A stretch of 64,000 nucleotides of DNA from an uncultured Eubacteriales bacterium (GCA_934486825.1 CAKSQF010000010.1:1-64000); one strand, 5' to 3'; shown: positions 15,423 through 25,013, numbered from the stretch's first letter. Made by a program: numbers and translations. The notes: generated by a model not told the origin, from the letters alone.

Positions 15423-16696
15423 TATGTACCTGTTTCCCCGGAGCCGAGTATAAATGCCGTGTCCGCTTCAAGCTTTGCCGCAGCTCCGGCAATATCAGCC
15501 GATGTCAGCAGTTCGGTTTTCCGGATAAACTCCTCGGGTGACATCTGCACTCCGCTCAGCGACTGACGGTATTTCATGAGAATATCCGAAAGCGGGTCGT
15601 CGGATATCGATCTGTAAGCCGATATAAGCGATTTTTTTGCATCTTCGAGAGATTTTTCCGAAAAACGGGCGGACGAAACAGAGTCAATAACCTCAAAAAC
15701 CGATTCGTATGCCGCTCTGACTTTTCTGTGGTCACATCCGCATTCTACGCGTAACAGCCCTTTGAATACCTCTGTTGATACCGAACATGAATAGCAAAGC
15801 CTTTTTCTTTCACGAAGGTTCGTGTAGAGCAGATTTGTCGGCGATCTGCCGAGAAGCTCGCACATAAGTTCAAATGCGGGATAATCGGGATCGCCGATTA
15901 CACAGCCGGTTCTGAATCCGATGCATATGCGAGATTGGAATATGTCCCGCTTCTCGGACAGTATGCGCAGTTTCCCGGACGCATGCCGTATGACATCTGC
16001 AATCGGGAAATCACGTCTGACACGTGTACCGCCCTCAAATATCTTTTTTATATGCATGATTGCGTCATCACGTCCGATGTCGGCGAAAAGACATACTTCA
16101 ACCGGTGCATGCCGGATAAAAGAACGGTAAAAAGAAGTCAGAGACTGCGCAGTTATCTTTTTAAGACGGTCAGCCTCGCCGTCGGCGCATATGTTGAATT
16201 TCTCTCCGTCAAACATGCTGCTTTCCATTCTGAATCTGCAAAGCTCGGACTTGTCATCTTCGTTCATAAGCTCCGAGATCAGATTTTCACGCTCGGATTC
16301 AACATACTCTTCGCTGAAAATGCCGTCGGGAAGCAGCGGATTGAAGATCACATCACGGATAAGTTTGCAAAGACCGTCAAAAACACCTGCGTCCGGCGGG
16401 AGAAACTTTTCGTTTATAAATGTCGCGGTAAAACCGATGTTCTGTATTTCTCCTATCGGTGACGATGTCTGATAAAGGGTCGCCCCCCACAGCATGTCGC
16501 ATCTTCTTCTGATGTCTGCCGCTGTGGGGTATAACGCCGAGCCGCGTGCAAGGACTCTGAAAAGAAGTGTAATCGCCGACGCACTTTCGATGTCAAGCGG
16601 TGCCAGAAAGCGCACAACCACGGCACCTGTTCTGAAACGTCGGTCGCGGGAAAAACAGAGATTTATTCCGTCTGATAGTTCTATGTTTTCCGTCAC
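15422..16696 (-). CDS. M16-like peptidase homologue lacking the zinc motif
   Basis: A 424-residue YmfF-type partner of the M16 peptidase downstream. The fold-typical segments are present (VVVRFLAPLDIESASAITLLFRVL, ERENLISELMNEDDK, SRICIGFRTGC), but where HxxEH is expected there is ...LARGSALYPTAADIRRR, so it is presumably a non-catalytic subunit. GTG at 16696 is taken as start, with GGGAGGA five bases upstream; the longer frame to 16750 would run into the preceding gene. Confidence 0.87.
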   Translation of the reverse strand: MTENIELSDGINLCFSRDRRFRTGAVVVRFLAPLDIESASAITLLFRVLARGSALYPTAADIRRRCDMLWGATLYQTSSPIGEIQNIGFTATFINEKFLPPDAGVFDGLCKLIRDVIFNPLLPDGIFSEEYVESERENLISELMNEDDKSELCRFRMESSMFDGEKFNICADGEADRLKKITAQSLTSFYRSFIRHAPVEVCLFADIGRDDAIMHIKKIFEGGTRVRRDFPIADVIRHASGKLRILSEKRDIFQSRICIGFRTGCVIGDPDYPAFELMCELLGRSPTNLLYTNLRERKRLCYSCSVSTEVFKGLLRVECGCDHRKVRAAYESVFEVIDSVSSARFSEKSLEDAKKSLISAYRSISDDPLSDILMKYRQSLSGVQMSPEEFIRKTELLTSADIAGAAAKLEADTAFILGSGETGT

Positions 16697-16724
16697 TGTT
16701 CCTCCCGATCTTTTTTTCTTTATT

Positions 16725-19700
16725 TTACACCCGTTTTTCATTTTTTGCAACAGTTATTTCAATCAAATGACGGCTTTTATCGTAAAAAAAGCAATTATTT
16801 ACAAATTCGTTGCTTCTTATACCGTCGATTGTAACCGTGTTTTTGCTTCCCGGGTGAATTACGATGTCATAAACGGTTCCGTTTTTTACTAAGTGCGCAC
16901 TGACGTGACCGTTGCACCGTGTCGGAGAAATAACAAACCTGTCGGGGTAAAATTTTATGCACAGAATGTGCGAGAAAAAATATTCGAGACTGTACGGATC
17001 TTCTGCCGGAAAGACGATTTTTCGCCGAGTGTCGCCGGGATCGCAGGCGGTGCCGTCAATGCTTCTTTTGATATCGGACGCGGAACCGGGTACGGATATA
17101 TATCCGGCTATTGCCGCAGAGGCTGCTTTGTATATTGCCGATGAGCTGTCTGTGCCCTCAAGTATACGGATGATGTGCATATAAAGGCTTTCGTTGTACC
17201 TATCGTCCGAATACGGCAGAGTTGCCGAAAGAATTTCGCGGTCATCGGTAAAGTCAATATATTTTCCGACCGAAATACAAAGCCAAAGCTTTTCGGATTC
17301 ATATTCGCCCGACGGCGACATTCCGGATGCATAATCCAGTATTTCTTTTTTCAGAAAGTCGGGTGAGAACGGGAGAAACGGAATCAGGTCGCGCAAGCGG
17401 CAATCGGACATCCACAGCGCGTGAAGATACGCCTGTCTCGTGCTGTCGGGAGTGCAGATGCGCTCTTCCGTAATATTTCCGAACATAGTGCGTGTGTCTT
17501 CGGCATATGCCGAAAATTCGGTAAGAACCGCTCTTTTTTCGCTGAAAATATCGTTTATATACTCATGATTTTCAGTGTTGTTTTCATAAAATCCGCCGAG
17601 AATTAAACAGATACTGCCGTCGTCGTATTCACACCGTGAGCAGAATACGTTCATCCCGTCGGATTTCCTCCGATAAAGTTCGGTGTTTTCGACGGTTGAT
17701 TTTTCAACCTCGGCGGGAAATGTTTCGTGACCGAACGGACGGAAGAGCATTTTTACGTCATTTGCCTTTTCTCCTTCGATAAGGATGAGCTTTACCCGAT
17801 GCGACAGAGAGCATCCTACGCTTATTCTGAAATTGTATCCGTTATTGTCAACATAAAAAACTGCACAGCTTTCGGTTGCCTCCATCCGTGAAGCTTCGAG
17901 AATGTCATACGTATCGGAGGTATAAAGACGCTCGCCTATTATCAGAAATTCCGAACAGATCGGCGGCGGTGTGAGCGGTCGGCGCTTTCGATTCAGCATT
18001 ATTTCGGTATACCCGAGAAAATGTTCACCGATGTGTGTAACGATACCGTCACCGCCGTACATACGCATTTTGACTTTCGATGACATTTCCCCGCCGAAGG
18101 TGCGGAAACGATAACTGTTGTCAGTCGGCAGCTGCCTTGCCGAGTCGCTGTCAGACAGCTTCAGAGACATTCCTGTCTGCGGGCAACGTTTTGCCTCCAT
18201 GTTGTCGGCAAAACACAGATTTATAGGAAATCCCTTGTCGGACAGATAACCCGCACAGCTTTCGAGAATTTCGGAACAGCCGCTGCGCGTCAGTGCCGAG
18301 CTGTCTATACAGATATCCCCATATGGCTCGTATCCGGCGTTGCCGCTCCCTTTTCCTCCGTCAAACGAAAAGACCGTTGCGGCGATAAGCCGGCTTGTGA
18401 TCCCGGCATATTCGTCGCTTATGCACGCGGTCTGCTGACATGGCGCCGAACGCGCGCGTCTCAGATTTGATTCGGCACCACCGATCGAATCGGATGCCGT
18501 TATGATGAAGCATCCGTGAAGAGCAAGCCGACCAATGAAAACTCCGTTTGAAAAGATTATATTTTCACCAATCGATTTTCCGAACGGAAAATCGATCGGA
18601 CATTCCTTTTCGGAAAGGGTGACCGATATTGCGGGAACACCCTCGATCGGACGCAGGGTGACCGAAAGCCCGCCGACCGAAAAGTCAATGAGGTTTTCCG
18701 CATATGCAAAGCTGTCAAAGGCTCCCTTGCGGACAGTCGGTATTCGTATACTTTCTCCGAGAACGCTCATGTCCCATCTGTCAAAGCATGCGGGATTTAT
18801 CGGCTTTTTCCGATATATGAGCTGAAAATGACCGATCGATGAAACCAGTGCCGTGAGTCCCCCGTCGGCGGCAATGACGGCAAACTGCGGAACACTGTCC
18901 TCTTTTTTCGAGTCCGGGTTCCCGGTTGTGCGGTGTAATGAATAATCAGCCCCGTAGCCGTCGATCCCGGGAATGTTTCCGACTCTTCTGCTGAAGAATG
19001 GTAAAAAAGCCTGCATTGCCTTGTCGTACATGAACCGCTTCTGAATTATCATGCCGTTCAGACAGTTGTCGGCAGCTATGATCGATATCGCCTGATGAAA
19101 GCTGTCGTTGACCCGCTCAATATCAAAGCCGTCGCTTTTTACGATATATATGCGGTCAAAAAAACCGTATTTTCCGTATGCGCCGATTGATGAAAGACCG
19201 CAAAGATTTCCGTATGCCTTTTCATTTGAGAGCGGCAGACAAAGAAACTGATAACAGGGATATATATAGTCGCCCTGACTTTCGGAGCTTCCGGGGAAAC
19301 GCATCTTTGCGCCTTTTATCTGTCTTTGTTGTTTTTTAAGCGATATGCGGCATTTCCCGATTGAATCCTCCGTGTAGGATAAAAGGTCGATCGGTAAAAA
19401 AAGCAGCTGCATAACGGCTCCGTCCGCATTGTCCGGGCTTTTCTTTCTGACGCTTCCCGGTATGTCGGTCGGAATTTTTCTGTTTGAGGCAGCGTAACAG
19501 ACGGCGGGATAGGTCATCGGATCATCGTATGCATCCGCAAACAGTTTTTTCAGATCCATGCGGCAAAGAATTCCGGATATTCTTTCGCATAGAGCATCGG
19601 CTCCGTCTATTCTGAAATTTTCGTGCTCAAATGCCGATTTTAAAGTCGCAAGAGCACAGATAAAAAACGAACACATTCCGGTGTCCACACACGCCTTGCC

Positions 19701-21965
19701 GTATATTTCGCCACTGTCGGTGTAATACGCCCGGTATGGCAATCCGTCGCTTTTCGGAATTTTCTCTATGAAGGAAAGATAATTTGAAGTGTAAAGAAAA
19801 AGCGTGTGAACGTCTATGAATTTCATGTCATATGCCGACAGAGCGGCAAGCATTGCTCCCGATAATACCTTCGGTGTGGTATAATCCGATACGGAAAATG
19901 TTGATGAACAGTCGCGGAAAGCGGGTGCGATATTTCCGTTGAAGCTTTCGAAATAGCTCCAACTCGTTTCGGCAAATCCCGCTATCTGTTTTTCGCGTGT
20001 CGGTTTTTTTATCGATAACGTCTTTCTGACCTTCGTGAGATACAGATATGCAGGGGAAAATGTTATGAAAAACAAGCCGAGCAAAAATGAAAGGATGCTT
20101 CTTCCGTATAAAAGCATCGCAATGCCTGATGCCGTTTCACACAGTGAGAGAAAGAAGACATGGAGCGGCGGACTTATTTTCGGTATTTTCTTTATTCCCG
20201 ATATTCCGATAAAAAAGCCGGAGAGTGAGCATATTGCCGAAAAAGGTATCGCGGAAATGCGGAAGATAGCGGCAAAAAAAGCCGTTTTTGTTTCGTTTGC
20301 AAACGATTTTGTCCTTTTTTGTTTGTTAAGCGATATGAAAATGCCGACCGCCGGCTGAAAAATATACAGGGAAACGGCAAAAAGAATCAGGACAGTCTGC
20401 GCACTTGCGGCAAGTATTGCGGACAGCATGACAGTAATATAAATCGCCGCGTGCGACAGGTCTTTTATGCATTTGAACATGAGACGAAAGACGGTGCCGC
20501 GGTCCTTGCGCTGTTTTTTCTGTCGGTTCGGAAAGGCGGACGCATGTTCGTGAGCTTCCGAAAAAATCAGTGAAAAATACCTGTGCGGATCGCTTTGACA
20601 TGTTGATAACAGCCTTATCTGACCGATGTATCCGAAACGCAGTTTTTCATGCATACGGAACTTGTTTTTTTCGGAAACGGCAATTTTACAGAGTGCGTCT
20701 GTGTTGTAGACGGCGGCGTTCTCCGGGTTCCCGATACCGAGGTCGGAAAACAGTGTGTCAAACGGCGCACGGTATAAATCCGAGCCGATATAAAATCCGC
20801 CGTACCCGTCGGTTACTCTACCGTTTTCGATGACAGCCATGTTATCCGGATGAAAAAGCAGACAGACAAGTTTTTTTGCGAAATTGTCGTAGAGTGACTT
20901 GCCGTCGGGAAGAAAAAGCGCAAAACGTGCCGATCCGAGCCTTTCGGGGGTTCCGACGTATATGTCACAACTTTCGCTTTTCTTTTTGCATAGAGAGGAA
21001 AAATCGTAAGGGATCGGCGCTCTTCCCGATTTTCCGAGAAATCCCCCGCTTTTCGGATCGTATTCACGTTTTCTTACTATAAGCGTAAATTTTCTTCCGT
21101 ATTTTTTTACAAGTTTTTCGATCGCCTCGGCGGCGTCGGACAGGTAAAATGCGTCTGCGTCGGTTTCCCTCGTGCGGGAATCGGAATAGTCGAGGAACAG
21201 GCAGAATTCGGTAAAAGAATTATCATCGGCAAGATAAAGACATTCGAGACGGTCGGCAAGCCTCCTGCCGTCCTCAATATTGCCGCAGATGACAATCGGC
21301 AGTATTCCGATATCGGCGGGAGGAACCGACAGGGCGGGAAAGCGTTCCGCATTTTTTCCGTTTTTTCTGAGCCTGTATATCGCCGATGATACCATTCTGA
21401 CCGACGGAGGAAAAAGCAGAACGGAAAAAACAAAAGGAATATCAAAGCATATTGCGGGTAAAACCGCAAACAGAACGGCAATCAGAATAATTGCCGCATG
21501 TTTTACCCGACTTCTTTCGCGTCTTCCCGATTTGTCGGTTATGAGTGCGGCTTTGTCTGCCTCTATGCGATGCTTCTTTGCAAATCTGATTACGTTTTTC
21601 CTTAAACAGTTCCTTGTTTCAGTATCATCCGCGGCGTACTCCCTGTCTTTTGACAGAAGAACCGTGTGAACCGACGAAAGTCTTTCCGCAAGCTCCGAAA
21701 AAGACCAGCAGTCCAGCTCGGCAAGACTGTGATCGCATGCCATGCGCACTTTTTCGTCTTTTGTATGCCTGTATGTGCGTCTGAAAACCCCTCTTACTTT
21801 TTTTCTGAGCTTTTCGGCATCGCTTTCCGGAAAGTCGGATGTCTGCTTTTTTTCATACAGCGAGTCGGAAAAACTGTTGAAGTCAAGAGAGTAATTGTGT
21901 TCTTTTATCGTGGCATTTATGGCGTTGCCGAGCAAAACCTGTCTTCTTAATTCGGAAAAAAACAT
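16725..21965 (-). CDS. NdvB-like cyclic-glucan-synthase homologue, probably catalytically degenerate
   Basis: A 1746-residue protein with the layout of NdvB/cyclic beta-1,2-glucan synthases: a helical N-terminus (to about 150), two membrane segments (about 158-190), a GT84-like region (about 215-405; LPIVICGN, RLECLYLADDN, then HPDNMAVIENGRVTDGYG), a membrane block (about 505-655), a glycoamylase-like part (about 680-1030; YGKYGFFDRIYIV, NDSFHQAISII, QKRFMYDKAMQAFLPFF) and a GH94-like C-terminus. At the expected donor-site DxD the sequence is FLPDGKSL (about residues 351-358), and the GH94 DWNDGMN segment is missing. The length is about 60% of typical NdvB. The frame has no stop in 5.2 kb, so the protein is presumably maintained. 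Start ATG 21965 with GGGAGG five bases upstream; that site lies in a hairpin. Confidence 0.75.
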   Translation of the reverse strand: MFFSELRRQVLLGNAINATIKEHNYSLDFNSFSDSLYEKKQTSDFPESDAEKLRKKVRGVFRRTYRHTKDEKVRMACDHSLAELDCWSFSELAERLSSVHTVLLSKDREYAADDTETRNCLRKNVIRFAKKHRIEADKAALITDKSGRRERSRVKHAAIILIAVLFAVLPAICFDIPFVFSVLLFPPSVRMVSSAIYRLRKNGKNAERFPALSVPPADIGILPIVICGNIEDGRRLADRLECLYLADDNSFTEFCLFLDYSDSRTRETDADAFYLSDAAEAIEKLVKKYGRKFTLIVRKREYDPKSGGFLGKSGRAPIPYDFSSLCKKKSESCDIYVGTPERLGSARFALFLPDGKSLYDNFAKKLVCLLFHPDNMAVIENGRVTDGYGGFYIGSDLYRAPFDTLFSDLGIGNPENAAVYNTDALCKIAVSEKNKFRMHEKLRFGYIGQIRLLSTCQSDPHRYFSLIFSEAHEHASAFPNRQKKQRKDRGTVFRLMFKCIKDLSHAAIYITVMLSAILAASAQTVLILFAVSLYIFQPAVGIFISLNKQKRTKSFANETKTAFFAAIFRISAIPFSAICSLSGFFIGISGIKKIPKISPPLHVFFLSLCETASGIAMLLYGRSILSFLLGLFFITFSPAYLYLTKVRKTLSIKKPTREKQIAGFAETSWSYFESFNGNIAPAFRDCSSTFSVSDYTTPKVLSGAMLAALSAYDMKFIDVHTLFLYTSNYLSFIEKIPKSDGLPYRAYYTDSGEIYGKACVDTGMCSFFICALATLKSAFEHENFRIDGADALCERISGILCRMDLKKLFADAYDDPMTYPAVCYAASNRKIPTDIPGSVRKKSPDNADGAVMQLLFLPIDLLSYTEDSIGKCRISLKKQQRQIKGAKMRFPGSSESQGDYIYPCYQFLCLPLSNEKAYGNLCGLSSIGAYGKYGFFDRIYIVKSDGFDIERVNDSFHQAISIIAADNCLNGMIIQKRFMYDKAMQAFLPFFSRRVGNIPGIDGYGADYSLHRTTGNPDSKKEDSVPQFAVIAADGGLTALVSSIGHFQLIYRKKPINPACFDRWDMSVLGESIRIPTVRKGAFDSFAYAENLIDFSVGGLSVTLRPIEGVPAISVTLSEKECPIDFPFGKSIGENIIFSNGVFIGRLALHGCFIITASDSIGGAESNLRRARSAPCQQTACISDEYAGITSRLIAATVFSFDGGKGSGNAGYEPYGDICIDSSALTRSGCSEILESCAGYLSDKGFPINLCFADNMEAKRCPQTGMSLKLSDSDSARQLPTDNSYRFRTFGGEMSSKVKMRMYGGDGIVTHIGEHFLGYTEIMLNRKRRPLTPPPICSEFLIIGERLYTSDTYDILEASRMEATESCAVFYVDNNGYNFRISVGCSLSHRVKLILIEGEKANDVKMLFRPFGHETFPAEVEKSTVENTELYRRKSDGMNVFCSRCEYDDGSICLILGGFYENNTENHEYINDIFSEKRAVLTEFSAYAEDTRTMFGNITEERICTPDSTRQAYLHALWMSDCRLRDLIPFLPFSPDFLKKEILDYASGMSPSGEYESEKLWLCISVGKYIDFTDDREILSATLPYSDDRYNESLYMHIIRILEGTDSSSAIYKAASAAIAGYISVPGSASDIKRSIDGTACDPGDTRRKIVFPAEDPYSLEYFFSHILCIKFYPDRFVISPTRCNGHVSAHLVKNGTVYDIVIHPGSKNTVTIDGIRSNEFVNNCFFYDKSRHLIEITVAKNEKRV

Positions 21966-21970
21966 GTAAG

Positions 21971-22007
21971 CCTCCCACAATATTTTTGATGTAAATATTA
22001 TGGGAGG
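21971..22007 (-). promoter_or_regulatory. Hairpin sequestering the ribosome binding site of the NdvB-like gene
   Basis: In the minus-strand transcript CCTCCCATAATATTT pairs with AAATATTGTGGGAGG (15 bp, one G-U) around a 7-base loop. The GGGAGG in the 3' arm is the ribosome binding site, five bases before the ATG at 21965. No T-run follows, so it is not an intrinsic terminator for comEC, which ends 23 bases upstream of the hairpin. Confidence 0.75.
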
Positions 22008-22029
22008 TTATAAAAAAAATATTCCTTTG

Positions 22030-24201
22030 TCAGCCCCGTGTGCCCTTTTTGTCGCCTTTTTCATCGGAGTAAGACGGAATAACCGGTATGTCGGAAAAAG
22101 AGTCCGGGAACACCGGCACGGTCTTTATTTTCGGACCGTGACAGCCTGCTATTATTCTGTCTGGCGGATGTGACGTCAATGCCTCGGTCAGACGGTTGCT
22201 TTCCCATGAGGATGCGCCGAGATAAACGGTGGAACGGTTGTTGTAATCTACGTGTACAAATACGCATTTGTGCACAGACCGCTCTATGTTGAATGTGAAA
22301 ATTTCAACGGCGTGTTCCCCGAATACAAGCCGCAGATTGCTGTCCGCAGGCGTGATCCCAACATTTTCGGGAAGGCAAAGCTCGGACGCTTTTTCAATTG
22401 ACTTTTCGTCGGCGTTCATAATTATTACCTGCTTCAGACGGTATTCGCTTATAAGCTTTTCCAGTCCGCGGGTCATGGTGTTGTGATAATGTGTCAGAAC
22501 AAGTATTTCGGGAGTCGCACCGTATTTGCCGACGGCTTTTGCACATTCGCCCAGAAAAGCCGCACCGGAAGCCGAATTGTCAATTATCATCGCATTTCTC
22601 TTGTTGATAAGTATTATTGCGTCGTTCTTTCCGTCGCTTACCGCAAACGGTTCGACGTAACCGTTCGGTGCAAACAGATTTATCAGAATTACCGAGGCAA
22701 TGTAACCGCTGTAAATAATCGGGAGTAGTATCTTCCCGCAGGACCGTTGCCCGAAGACAATTATTGCGATTAGCAGAAAAACCAAGACCGAAATAAGCTT
22801 CAGCGATGTATAGCCGAGTGACATGAGAAAGCCGTCATATGCCAGAAGCTCCGATAAGCGCTTCAGGATAAAGCAGAGAAAATTCAGAAGCACCGATGGG
22901 ATATATGCCGTTATCGGAGAAAATGACAGTATAAGCAGAATCGGTGACAGATACATTATCAGCGAAATGATCGGAAGAAACAGGATGTTTGATACGGGAG
23001 AGATGACCGAGATGCTGCCGAAGCAAAATGCCGATACGGGTATCATGAAAAGCGACGCCGAATATGTGAGTACGGCAGGTTCGATAAGCATCCGTATAAA
23101 TCTGTTTCCGATCCTGCTCTCAAGAGCGGAGACGATTCCGGTGCCGACAGTAAGTATGCCGAGGGTTGAGGCAAATGATGCGATGAGACCGATGTCGATT
23201 ATGCTGTACGGCGAAATTATGCATATAGCGGTCACAGCGGCAAAAAGCGATGTAACCGGATCACGATGCCTTTTTGAAAACGGTTCGAGAAAGAGAAGGG
23301 CGATCATGCAGAACGATCTGCATACGGACGGAGTAAATGAGCATATTGTTACATATGCCGCCAGAATCAGGAGCATGATTGCCGATTTCCTTTTGCGCCC
23401 GATCGGTAAGAGCTTTATGAGCGCGGAAAGAAATCCGACTATGATTCCGATGTGCATGCCGCTTACCGCGAGCATGTGCGAAAGACCGAGAATCCTGAAA
23501 TTTACCGATATTTCTTTTTCAAGATTTGTTTTGTCGGCGCATATAAGTGCCTGAATTATGTTTGCCGTGTCCTCCCTTACCGTTGAAAGAAGTCTTATGT
23601 AGACCGCTCTTGCGAAAAGGGAAACGGCGGAATGTATGTCACCGGTATCCTTCGCCGTAATAAGCTCGGCATTGTCTGTCTCCGAGTCGAGAATAAGCCG
23701 GAAGCCTTTTGAAAGGTAATAGCTTCCCGATAACGAGTTGTCTTCGCGTGACGGACTTATGTCCGCTTTGACCGATACTGTGTCGCCGATCTCAAGGAAA
23801 GACTGATATGAAGTTCTGTATATGGCACGGATGCTTGTTGCTTCCCCGTCAATACTTAAAACGGTTGCCTCATGTTGCCAATAATATGTGCTTTTGCGTG
23901 TTATCCTCGTTATTCTGACTGTGCATTCTCTTTCTTCGCCGATGTATCTGTCGGTCACCGCTTTGTAAGCACTGTCGAATGTCAGGTATGACAGCAGTGA
24001 TGACAGGGCACATGCAAGTGCGATCAGGATAATCGGAATAATGCGACGGCTCTTTTTCAGACAGAATAATGTTAAAGAGAAAATAAAAATTAAGGAAGAT
24101 ATGACTGTGATGAGCAGTTTCCGATCATCGTAGAAAAACGATGTGCAAAACAGCATTATAAGGAAAATGACGCAGAATATACACAGCGGACGTTTTGTCA
24201 T
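22030..24201 (-). CDS. comEC: ComEC/Rec2-type DNA uptake channel with degenerate MBL domain
   Basis: A 723-residue membrane protein of the ComEC family, which forms the inner-membrane channel for single-stranded DNA. An N-terminal OB-like region (about 75-190) is followed by the competence domain (GLSHMLAVSGMHIGII, SFTPSVCRSFCMIALLF) with many membrane segments, then a metallo-beta-lactamase-like domain from about 520. In that domain HxHxDH is replaced by HYHNTMTRG, and the Asp near IIDNSAS is not followed by the usual pattern, so metal binding is doubtful; a late GCHGPK remains. Start ATG 24201 has GGAGAAG upstream, unlike ATG 24240. No other competence gene is near. Confidence 0.88.
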   Translation of the reverse strand: MTKRPLCIFCVIFLIMLFCTSFFYDDRKLLITVISSLIFIFSLTLFCLKKSRRIIPIILIALACALSSLLSYLTFDSAYKAVTDRYIGEERECTVRITRITRKSTYYWQHEATVLSIDGEATSIRAIYRTSYQSFLEIGDTVSVKADISPSREDNSLSGSYYLSKGFRLILDSETDNAELITAKDTGDIHSAVSLFARAVYIRLLSTVREDTANIIQALICADKTNLEKEISVNFRILGLSHMLAVSGMHIGIIVGFLSALIKLLPIGRKRKSAIMLLILAAYVTICSFTPSVCRSFCMIALLFLEPFSKRHRDPVTSLFAAVTAICIISPYSIIDIGLIASFASTLGILTVGTGIVSALESRIGNRFIRMLIEPAVLTYSASLFMIPVSAFCFGSISVISPVSNILFLPIISLIMYLSPILLILSFSPITAYIPSVLLNFLCFILKRLSELLAYDGFLMSLGYTSLKLISVLVFLLIAIIVFGQRSCGKILLPIIYSGYIASVILINLFAPNGYVEPFAVSDGKNDAIILINKRNAMIIDNSASGAAFLGECAKAVGKYGATPEILVLTHYHNTMTRGLEKLISEYRLKQVIIMNADEKSIEKASELCLPENVGITPADSNLRLVFGEHAVEIFTFNIERSVHKCVFVHVDYNNRSTVYLGASSWESNRLTEALTSHPPDRIIAGCHGPKIKTVPVFPDSFSDIPVIPSYSDEKGDKKGTRG

Positions 24202-24243
24202 GTCTGTTGCTTCTCCGATTTTGTGGCTTTTTTGTTTCATCTA

Positions 24244-24272
24244 TTGATTTGTGACTGCAGAAATGTTATAAT
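24244..24272 (+). promoter_or_regulatory. Sigma-A promoter of the DUF6106 gene
   Basis: TTGATT at 24244-24249, a 17-base spacer and a consensus TATAAT at 24267-24272, 29 bases before the ATG at 24302. Confidence 0.75.
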
Positions 24273-24301
24273 ACACTTAAAAAATGCGGTTGGAGATAGA
24301 A

Positions 24302-24856
24302 ATGCAAAAAAGAGATGATATCGTTGCCCGTGCCGATGAAGCATACGGGAGTCGCGGCTTTGCCGAATATACGGTTTCGAAAAAGCCGTGCGGCAGTTAT
24401 CTTGCCGCAAGAATACTTATGATAATTATGTATGTTGCCGTGATCGGAGGAGTCACAACCTTCCTCGCAATCAGATTTGTGATGGGTATTGCAATTATGC
24501 CGATCATCGGATGGATGCTTGTCTTTTTTACATGGCGGTATGTTTCGGTCGAATACAAATATCTGGTGGATCATGCAACCTTTTCGGTATACAAGGTCTT
24601 CGGCGGAAAGAAAGAAACCGTGATTGCAGTCTTTCAGACAAAGGATATCGAAGCCGTTGCACCCGTTTTTACGGGATTTTCGGAAAAAGCCGACAGAATT
24701 GTCGATGCTCTTCCGTATGAAGGCTGTGAGAATGCATATTACGCCTGCGGTACCGATAAATCAGGCAAAAAAACCGTTGTTTTTTTTGCCGGAACCGATA
24801 ATGTCCTGTCCGCATTGCGATATTATAACGGCAGCGTGGTGTCTGCGAAAAAATGA
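24302..24856 (+). CDS. DUF6106 family membrane protein
   Basis: A 184-residue protein. The N-terminus (MQKRDDIVARADEAYGSRG) is followed by two membrane segments (about 38-75), then a soluble domain (about 80-180) with FSVYKVFGGKKETVIAVF and a final VVFFAGTDNVLSALRYY. I recognise the layout as the DUF6106 proteins of Clostridia, of unknown function. Start ATG 24302 has TTGGAG seven bases upstream; the ATG at 24284 precedes that site. It is a single-gene unit with its own promoter and terminator. Confidence 0.75.
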   Translation: MQKRDDIVARADEAYGSRGFAEYTVSKKPCGSYLAARILMIIMYVAVIGGVTTFLAIRFVMGIAIMPIIGWMLVFFTWRYVSVEYKYLVDHATFSVYKVFGGKKETVIAVFQTKDIEAVAPVFTGFSEKADRIVDALPYEGCENAYYACGTDKSGKKTVVFFAGTDNVLSALRYYNGSVVSAKK

Positions 24857-24868
24857 AATAATGAATCT

Positions 24869-24894
24869 ACGGCGGCTTTGATGCCGCCTTTTTC
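24869..24894 (+). terminator. Terminator of the DUF6106 gene
   Basis: GGCGGC, loop TTTGAT, GCCGCC and a T-run (24889-24893). Confidence 0.88.
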
Positions 24895-24910
24895 TTATTA
24901 TACCATATAA

Positions 24911-24933
24911 GTGCAATGGTTACAAGATTGCAC
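24911..24933. repeat. Dyad upstream of the pdaA-like gene
   Basis: A perfect 7-bp inverted repeat GTGCAAT-N9-ATTGCAC, in the 157-base gap before the first deacetylase gene. There is no T-run, so it looks like a regulator binding site rather than a terminator. Confidence 0.45.
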
Positions 24934-24975
24934 GGGTGTTAATATTACAAAAAACATCATAATTTTATTGAACGA

Positions 24976-24995
24976 TGACGTTTATAAAGACGTCA
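24976..24995. repeat. Second dyad, directly before the deacetylase ribosome binding site
   Basis: TGACGT-N8-ACGTCA lies 19 bases before the ATG at 25014, immediately upstream of AGGAAAGGA. It may be an operator or a leader hairpin. Confidence 0.45.
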
Positions 24996-25013
24996 GGAAA
25001 GGAAAATAAAAAA

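Noticed and set aside
22823..23554. 243-residue plus-strand frame opposite comEC
   Set aside because: Arg/Met/Ser-rich shadow of membrane segments of ComEC.
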